Shown: positions 58,752 to 64,000 of the stretch, piece by piece
Position numbering within the stretch: the stretch's first letter is position 1
Layout: every line of letters begins with the position of its first letter
From: Heyndrickxia sporothermodurans
GTDB taxonomy: Bacteria > Bacillota > Bacilli > Bacillales > Bacillaceae_C
Assembly (NCBI GenBank): GCA_016756695.1
Contig: CP066701.1
Coordinates: 4,353,947-4,417,946 of the forward strand
Length of the DNA stretch: 64,000 bases
Direction of reading: 5' to 3'
Notes under the pieces: generated by a model
What the model was told of the DNA's origin: nothing
Seen by the model: only the letters and a program-made list of their open reading frames with translations
Databases searched by the model: none
Made by a program: the position numbers and the translations under genes

Positions 58752-59315
58752 TTATTGTTTTTCTAAATAGCGATAAATCGTAGTGCGAGACACACCCCAC
58801 TTTTCCGCAACATCTTTAATCGGTGTGCCACTTTCAATTAAAGCTTTCATCATTTCAATATCTTTTGAACCATACTTTTCCGGGCGTCCACCTAGACGCC
58901 CACGTGCTTTTGCGGCTGCTCGTCCAGCAGCAGAGCGCTCCTCAATCAAATTACGTTCAAATTCCGCAAACGCTGCAAACAAGTGAAACATTAATTGCCC
59001 CGTTGCATTGCTTTTGTCCATTGTTAAGTTTTCTTGCAGGCTATGAAAGCCAATACCTCTCTCATTTAAGTTGTTCACTATTTGAATTAAATCTTGCATA
59101 TTGCGACCTAGTCGATCCAATCGCCAAACGACAATTGTATCGCCTTTACGTGCATACTTAAGAGCTTCTTCTAAACCGGGACGTTGTTTTTTTGTTCCAC
59201 TCATTTTATCGTGAAAAATTTTTGTACAACCATGTTGCGTTAAAGCATCTGATTGCAAATCCAAATTTTGTAATCCTGTTGACACACGTGCATATCCAAT
59301 TAACACCAAAATCAC
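58752..59315 (-). CDS. Serine resolvase of the transposon (TniR/Bin type)
   Basis: 187 aa. GYARVSTGLQN holds the catalytic serine (about residue 12). The arginine pair is in VWRLDRLGRNMQDL (about 65-75), and the C-terminal helix-turn-helix is IKDVAEKWGVSRTTIYRYL. It resolves cointegrates at a res site that should lie in the 320-bp gap upstream. GTG start with GAGGAAAG upstream. Confidence 0.9.
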   Translation of the reverse strand: MILVLIGYARVSTGLQNLDLQSDALTQHGCTKIFHDKMSGTKKQRPGLEEALKYARKGDTIVVWRLDRLGRNMQDLIQIVNNLNERGIGFHSLQENLTMDKSNATGQLMFHLFAAFAEFERNLIEERSAAGRAAAKARGRLGGRPEKYGSKDIEMMKALIESGTPIKDVAEKWGVSRTTIYRYLEKQ

Positions 59316-59554
59316 TCTTTCCTCATTTTACCTTTGATTTCATTGTAACATAAGATGTTAAATATATGGTTAATGAACATAGATTAATGAACGGAGTTTT
59401 ATTACATTCCAAACGGTAAAAAACGCCCCTTATAAATTAAAAAGGAGCGTGTTCAGAAAAGGACGAGTTTTGTTACAAGGGAATAAGAGGAATTCTATTC
59501 TAAATTAAATCAGTGTTCAAAATTTTTTATAAAGATACAGTTCATTTTTATCTT
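59316..59554. other. Resolvase-cadC intergenic region: probable res site and a hairpin
   Basis: No gene. Resolution sites of this resolvase class lie next to their gene, so res is expected here, though I cannot delimit the subsites by eye. A hairpin ACGCCCCTT/AAGGAGCGT (one mismatch) spans about 59424-59451, with its T-rich side on the minus strand. Confidence 0.4.
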
Positions 59555-59624
59555 TCATTCAATTATTCACTTGAATATTGGTGAATAAAAAGGGTATACT
59601 ATATTCAAGTAAATAATTGAATGA
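59555..59624 (+). promoter_or_regulatory. cadC promoter flanked by two CadC operator half-palindromes
   Basis: A 23-bp arm at 59555-59577 (starting TCATTCAATTATTC) and its reverse complement at 59602-59624 differ at one base. Each contains an ATTCAA...TTGAAT palindrome, like known CadC operators. Between and within them are -35 TTGAAT (59571-59576) and -10 TATACT (59595-59600), 18 bp apart. Repressor binding would cover both promoter elements. Confidence 0.8.
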
Positions 59625-59639
59625 GAACGGAGAGAGAAA

Positions 59640-60008
59640 ATGAACAAGAAAGATACTTGTGAGATTTATTGTTATGACGAAGAAAAGGTCAATCGAATAC
59701 AAAATGATTTACAAACAATTGATATTGTTAGTGTTACCCAAATTTTAAAATCTATCGCTGATGAAAATAGAGCGAAAATTACCTATGCTTTGTGTCAAGA
59801 TGAAGAATTATGTGTATGTGATATAGCAAATATTATCGGTTCAACAGTTGCAAATGCTTCTAACCACTTACGAAAACTCCATAAGCAAGGGGTTGTGAAG
59901 TTTAGAAAAGAAGGAAAACTCGCGTTTTATTCGTTAGATGATGAAAATATCAAGCAGATAATGATGATTGCATTAGCACATAAAAAAGAGGTGAAGGTCA
60001 ATGTCTGA
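59640..60008 (+). CDS. cadC: Metal-responsive ArsR/SmtB repressor CadC
   Basis: 122 aa. The metal site ELCVCDIA (about residues 58-65) plus N-terminal cysteines (C7, C11) match CadC of Staphylococcus plasmid pI258, which releases DNA on binding Cd, Pb or Zn. The helix-turn-helix is [19 protein letters not shown], followed by a wing. ATG with GGAGAGAG upstream. It overlaps cadA by 8 bp, and its operator surrounds the promoter. Confidence 0.93.
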   Translation: MNKKDTCEIYCYDEEKVNRIQNDLQTIDIVSVTQILKSIADENRAKITYALCQDEELCVCDIANIIGSTVANASNHLRKLHKQGVVKFRKEGKLAFYSLDDENIKQIMMIALAHKKEVKVNV

Positions 60009-62134
60009 GCAGCAAACAAAATTATCCGAACAAGAAATGAAAACATATCGTGTTCAAGGATTCACTTGTACAAACTGTGCATCCATTTTTGAAAATAATG
60101 TTAAAGAACTCCCTGGAGTTCAGGATGCGAAAGTAAACTTTGGAGCATCTAAAGTTTATGTTAAAGGAAATACAACGATTGAAGAACTAGAAAAAGCAGG
60201 AGCATTTGAAAATTTAAAAATTCGGAATGAAAAAGAACAGAGAGTAGAACGTGAACCTTTCTGGAAGCAAAAAGAAAACATTAAAGTATATATTTCAGCG
60301 TTATTACTTGTGATTAGTTGGTTTTTAGGGGAGCAATACGGAGAAGAGCATATTCTTCCGACAACTGGTTATGCAGCATCCATTTTAATTGGTGGATATT
60401 CGCTATTTATTAAAGGTCTTAAAAATTTAAGCAGATTAAATTTCGATATGAATACGTTGATGACTATTGCCATTCTAGGAGCTGCAGTAATTGGTGAATG
60501 GGGTGAAGGAGCAACCGTTGTTATTCTCTTTGCTGTCAGTGAAGCCTTAGAGCGTTATTCAATGGATAAAGCTCGCCAATCCATTGAATCATTGATGGAT
60601 ATTGCTCCAAAAGAAGCGTTAATTCGCCGTGGAAATGCAGAAATGACGGTTCATGTTGAAGATATTAAAGTTGGCGATATTATGATTGTAAAGCCTGGTC
60701 AAAAATTGGCGATGGATGGAACTGTAATTAAAGGTACATCTACGTTAAATCAAGCTGCCATTACAGGGGAAAGTGTTCCAGTAAATAAAACAGTTGATGA
60801 TGAAGTCTTTGCAGGAACTTTAAATGAAGAAGGGTTGCTTGAAGTTAAAGTAACAAAACGAGTGGAAGATACCACTCTTTCAAAAATCATTCATCTGGTC
60901 GAAGAAGCTCAAGCAGAACGAGCACCCTCTCAAGCGTTCGTTGATAAATTTGCGAAATACTATACACCAGCTATTATCATCTTGGCTCTTTTAATCGCTG
61001 TTGTTCCGCCATTGCTATTTGGTGGTGATTGGAGTGAATGGATTTATCAAGGTTTAGCTGTATTAGTGGTTGGCTGTCCGTGTGCTTTAGTTGTTTCAAC
61101 GCCAGTGGCTGTTGTTACTGCAATAGGAAATCTTTGCAAAAAATGGTGTTTTAATTAAAGGTGGTATTCATTTAGAACAAGCAGGAGCCCTTAAAGCCAT
61201 TGCTTTTGATAAAACAGGAACATTAACAAAAGGTATTCCTGCTGTAACAGACATCGTAACGTATAGTGGGAATGAAAATGAATTGATGACTATAACAGCT
61301 GACCATTGAAAAGGTTCGCAACATCCACTTGCTTCAGCGATTATACGAAAAGCAGAAGAAAATGAATTAAATTTTAATGGTGTGACGATTGAAGAATTCC
61401 AATCTATTACTGGTAAAGGCGTAAAAGCCAAAGTAAATAATGTTATGTATTATGTAGGAAGTCCAAATTTGTTTGAAGAATTGCATCAATCGATTGAAAG
61501 TGATAGAAAACAAAAGATTACTGAAATGCAAACCCAAGGAAAAACTGTAATGGTGTTAGGAACCGAAGAAGAAATCCTTTCATTAATTGCCGTAGCAGAT
61601 GAAATGAGAGAATCTTCAAAAGAAGTGATCAGTAAATTGAACAATATAGGAATTGAAACAGTGATGCTGACAGGCGATAACAAACGAACTGCCACAGCCA
61701 TTGGAAAACAAGTCGGTGTTTCTGATATTAAAGCTGATTTATTACCAGAAGATAAGCTGAATTTCATTAAAAAACTTCGTTCAAAGCATCAAAATGTAGC
61801 AATGGTTGGGGATGGCGTGAATGATGCGCCAGCGCTTGCGGCTTCCACGGTTGGTGTGGCGATGGGTGGTGCTGGGACTGATACAGCACTAGAAACAGCT
61901 GATATTGCCTTAATGTCTGATGATTTAAGTAAATTGCCATATACCATCAAATTGAGCCGTAAGGCTTTAGTGATCATCAAGCAAAACATTACCTTCTCTT
62001 TAGCGATTAAATTAGTCGCATTATTGTTGGTTATGCCTGGTTGGTTAACGCTATGGATAGCGATATTTGCCGATATGGGAGCAACATTACTTGTAACACT
62101 AAACAGTTTAAGGTTATTGAAAGTTAAAGAATAA
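60001..62134 (+). pseudogene. cadA: Cadmium-exporting P-type ATPase CadA, two lesions
   Basis: About 711 codons. HMA domain with GFTCTNCAS (C23, C26), TGES at about residue 257, the CPC membrane motif [16 protein letters not shown] (about 358), DKTGTLT at 61208, and [11 protein letters not shown] near 61810. The frame shifts at about 61132, where AATCTTTGCAAAAAATGG stands in place of the expected GN-A-A-K-NG codons. A TGA occurs at 61308-61310 in GCTGACCATTGAAAAGG. GCGGCC at both places would give the normal protein (GNAAKNG and [14 protein letters not shown]), so miscalling is plausible. Confidence 0.85.
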
Positions 62135-62213
62135 AAATTTAAATCTGAACTAAGCACCTTTTGTGGAATAAGGCGAATTGAAACTTTATTTTAAAATTAA
62201 ATGCTTAATTATT

Positions 62214-62255
62214 AACTCCATTTTGATCAATCTTTTTTCAAAATGGGGTTTTTGT
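62214..62255 (+). terminator. Intrinsic terminator after cadA
   Basis: AACTCCATTTTG pairs with CAAAATGGGGTT (with G-T pairs), followed by T5. It lies inside the transposon before its right end. Confidence 0.7.
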
Positions 62256-62332
62256 ATTTGTTGATAAATAAGGTTTAATGACATTTTTTAATCAATCTTT
62301 ATTACAAAACTACACCCTTTTCATAAATTGAT

Positions 62333-62380
62333 GTGCAAAATAACACTTGAAATATACGCAAATTATCGGTCAAAGTTACA
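62333..62380 (-). repeat. Right terminal inverted repeat of the Tn552-like transposon
   Basis: On the minus strand it starts TGTAACTTTGACCG and contains GTTATTTTGCAC at its inner end, aligned exactly with the left repeat. It is directly followed by the target duplication GTACTT. Confidence 0.82.
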
Positions 62381-62529
62381 GTACTTCTAAGTGTTCAATT
62401 AGGGTTGTTCATTAATTAGTAGATTAATTTTATATAATTGGATAAAATTAGATAAGTGAAAATTATATAAAACCGAAACATGAAGATTTGAAAATATATT
62501 TTGGTGAATAGATATTTGGAGTGGAAGAA
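62381..62529. other. Probable res region of the second resolvase gene, invaded by the transposon
   Basis: About 150 bp of AT-rich DNA between the transposon right end and the resolvase gene. It contains short repeats (ATTAATTAGTAGATTAATTTT; TTATATAATTGGATAAAATTAG) of the type seen in res sites. I cannot assign subsites. Confidence 0.4.
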
Positions 62530-63120
62530 ATGAAAATCGGGTATGCAAGAGTTAGTACTACGGATCAAAATTTAGATAGACAAATTTCTAAACTAAAAGA
62601 GTTTGGCTGCGAACATATTATAAGAGAGAAAAAGAGTGGGGCAAGTAGGGATCATCGTGTTGAATTAGAAAAATTAATCAGTAAATTAAGATTTAAAGAT
62701 GTTGTGGTTGTAACAGAACTTTCACGCTTGGCACGTTCTCTACAAGATTTACTAAATATTTTAAATGAGTTAAAAGGAAATGAAGTTGACTTTGTATCTA
62801 TAAAAGAAAATATTGATACAAGAGAGAGTAATATTTATAGTAAATTTATGCTCCAAATTATGGGGGCAATTGCTGAATTCGAAAGAGATCTAACTAAAGA
62901 AAGACAAAAGGAAGGAATTATCGAAGCTAAGAAAAAAGGCATATATAAAGGAAGAAAAGTAAAATATCATGAGAATGCAAAAGGCAGCGATAAAATTATA
63001 TATGATGCAATTGTTAATTCATTGAGAAATAAAGAAAGTGTAGCTTCAATCCATAGAAAGACTGGTGTTGCACGAAACACCATTTATAAAATTGCTAAAG
63101 ATAAAAAACTAATCTATTAG
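62530..63120 (+). CDS. Serine resolvase, plasmid or transposon type
   Basis: 196 aa from the ATG at 62530 (GGAGTGGAAG upstream; the GTG at 62521 lies in that site). IGYARVSTTDQN carries the catalytic serine, TELSRLARSLQDL the arginines, and the C-terminal helix-turn-helix is VASIHRKTGVARNTIYKIA. It is clearly distinct from the transposon resolvase and lies outside the transposon. Its upstream region is where the Tn552-like element inserted. Confidence 0.9.
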   Translation: MKIGYARVSTTDQNLDRQISKLKEFGCEHIIREKKSGASRDHRVELEKLISKLRFKDVVVVTELSRLARSLQDLLNILNELKGNEVDFVSIKENIDTRESNIYSKFMLQIMGAIAEFERDLTKERQKEGIIEAKKKGIYKGRKVKYHENAKGSDKIIYDAIVNSLRNKESVASIHRKTGVARNTIYKIAKDKKLIY

Positions 63121-63126
63121 TATTTT

Positions 63127-63160
63127 AAAAGGCATATAACAATATCTGTATATGCCTTTT
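63127..63160. terminator. Bidirectional terminator
   Basis: AAAAGGCATATA pairs with TATATGCCTTTT around a 10-nt loop, between the resolvase and the convergent unknown gene. Confidence 0.8.
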
Positions 63161-63165
63161 TATAT

Positions 63166-63735
63166 TTATGAAAATCTTTTAATCAGTTCCTTTAAAAAAT
63201 TCCCTAATTCACCAGTTTTATATTTTTGTATAAAGTCACAATAGATTATTTGAATCAGATCACTAGTTGAATATATGTTTTGTGCTTCAAGTTCATATAC
63301 ATCATTTAGCATTATTTCAATTTTTAATCCTATTTTCCTCTTTAAACTACAAATAAGTTCCTTGTTAGGTACTTTATGAGTTCCGTAAATTTTCATTGCA
63401 TTGTGTTCTCGTTCTAATATTTCGTGGTATATTCCATAGGCTGTTAATTTTCTCTCCCTGATAGCATAGATAAAATCATCTATTAATATGCTAATTAAAT
63501 CCCTTTGTGAAAAATCATCTTGTATAGATTCAGATATTTCTTCACATAAGTATTCCCCTCTTAAATAAGCAGCTACTGGAATATTGATCGTGTAATCAAT
63601 GTCTACAGTTGAAGTGATCTTTCGAGTAACATAGAAGATGAATTTATCAATTAGACCAGTCGGTTTATAGGATAGGTCACTTAATTCTTCCTCATATAGA
63701 CTATACTTAACTGTTTTTTCGACTGACTTATTCAA
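63166..63735 (-). CDS. Unknown protein
   Basis: 189 aa, TTG start at 63735 with GGGAG 5 nt upstream. Helical, acidic, with IDKFIFYVTRKITSTVDIDYT and RDLISILIDDFIYAIRER segments. No domain or motif that I recognise. Its start codon overlaps the stop of the upstream gene (TTGA), so they are probably one operon of plasmid-like accessory DNA. Confidence 0.65.
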   Translation of the reverse strand: MNKSVEKTVKYSLYEEELSDLSYKPTGLIDKFIFYVTRKITSTVDIDYTINIPVAAYLRGEYLCEEISESIQDDFSQRDLISILIDDFIYAIRERKLTAYGIYHEILEREHNAMKIYGTHKVPNKELICSLKRKIGLKIEIMLNDVYELEAQNIYSTSDLIQIIYCDFIQKYKTGELGNFLKELIKRFS

Positions 63736-64000
63736 AACAACTCCCTACTTTCTATTGTTAGCATATACGATACCATTCGGTATGCAGCCTTTTTTAGACT
63801 GCAATCCCACTGAACCTTATAATTATTAAAAAGTAAATCATGATAGTGTTCTTCTAATTTGGCAGGATAGGGCTGTCCTTTTGGATCATAAGAGCATTCA
63901 GGAAAATGATAATTCCCCTTTAAAGCTTTTTTTTAATAAATAAGTACAATAAGGTGTAGGTTCAAGTCCTCTTTTCTTTGCTAATGTTTTAATCAATTTT
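63732..64000 (-). pseudogene. Unknown protein, partial at the window edge, one frameshift
   Basis: The gene enters from the right edge as KLIKTLAKKRGLEPTPYC. After the A8 run at 63927-63934 the sense sequence continues one frame over as ALKGNYHFPECSYDPKG, then KLEEHYHDLLFNNYKV, to a TGA at 63732-63734. Seven A would join both parts. Not recognised; coupled to the 189-aa gene downstream. Confidence 0.5.

Larger units (their letters stand above)
56351..62380. mobile_element. Complete Tn552-family transposon carrying cadmium resistance genes
   Basis: 6030 bp. The ends align without gaps for 48 bp as inverted repeats starting TGTCACTTT (left) and TGTAACTTT (right), 35 of 48 positions identical. 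Each contains a repeated TTATnTTGCAC-like site, the layout of transposase binding sites. The 6-bp direct repeat GTACTT flanks it (56345-56350 and 62381-62386). Inside are TniB-like, TniA-like and resolvase genes on the minus strand, and cadC-cadA on the plus strand. Confidence 0.88.

Noticed and set aside
1..64000. CRISPR array, tRNA, rRNA
   Set aside because: No regularly spaced repeats and no cloverleaf or rRNA sequence was recognised in either strand. The repeats present are insertion elements or short dispersed elements.

Overview
The window is a stretch of low-GC Firmicute chromosome, from Bacillaceae rather than any other family I can argue for. About 1 to 33 kb and 37.3 to 41 kb preserve the gene content and much of the order of the Bacillus subtilis yhg/yhf/yha/yhe neighbourhood: yhgE, yhgD, hemY-hemH-hemE, hmoB, yhfA, yhaA, ecsB-ecsA, hit, yhaH, hpr, yhaI, prsA, yhaL, yhaM-yhaN-yhaO, yhaP-yhaQ, yhzD, yhaR, yhaX, yheA and yheC/yheD-type genes. 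It is not B. subtilis. Several genes I would expect from memory of that locus (pbpF, ecsC, serC, yheB) are not seen, while glcD-glcF, two YjcZ micro-proteins, a TerC gene and a TetR/MFS efflux pair are interspersed. Species cannot be assigned from this.

Core part. The hem genes form the last steps of heme synthesis, with a heme monooxygenase (hmoB) facing them. yhgD encodes a TetR repressor and two matched inverted repeats mark its probable operators, one before yhgD and one before yhgE. ecsA-ecsB, prsA and hpr are secretion and protease-regulation genes. yhaM, yhaN and yhaO are a 3'-5' exonuclease plus an SbcC/SbcD-like pair. yhaR has a near-consensus FadR box, tying it to fatty acid degradation. 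Three ATP-grasp spore-coat-associated genes in a row (37.3 to 41 kb) close the core region.

Mobile part. Three copies (33.3, 41.0 and 51.3 kb) of a composite element about 3.97 kb long dominate the middle. Each is an IS1182-like element carrying an IS66-family element in its 5' untranslated region, with the same 8-bp target duplication GTTGACCA in all three. The nest therefore formed once and then spread. Copies 1 and 3 have 4-bp target duplications (ATAC, AGGT). Copy 2 has none and truncates a neighbouring gene, so DNA was probably lost or rearranged there. Between copies 2 and 3 lie a broken IS240-like transposase gene, a 0.5-kb non-coding block of nested inverted repeats and a cluster of small unknown genes, including an FbpB-like basic micro-protein.

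From 56351 to 62380 there is a complete Tn552-family transposon of 6030 bp: 48-bp imperfect terminal repeats beginning TGT, a 6-bp target duplication GTACTT, a TniA/TniB-type transposition pair, a serine resolvase, and a cadmium cargo (cadC-cadA). It sits about 150 bp upstream of a second, unrelated resolvase gene, which is where a res-site-hunting transposon would be expected to land.

Many genes of the mobile part carry frameshifts, and the three composite copies break at different places. The breaks are either homopolymer-length differences or places where restoring a GGCC tetranucleotide would restore the frame. I read most of them as consensus errors in repeated DNA, so 'pseudogene' calls there describe the sequence as given, not necessarily the organism.
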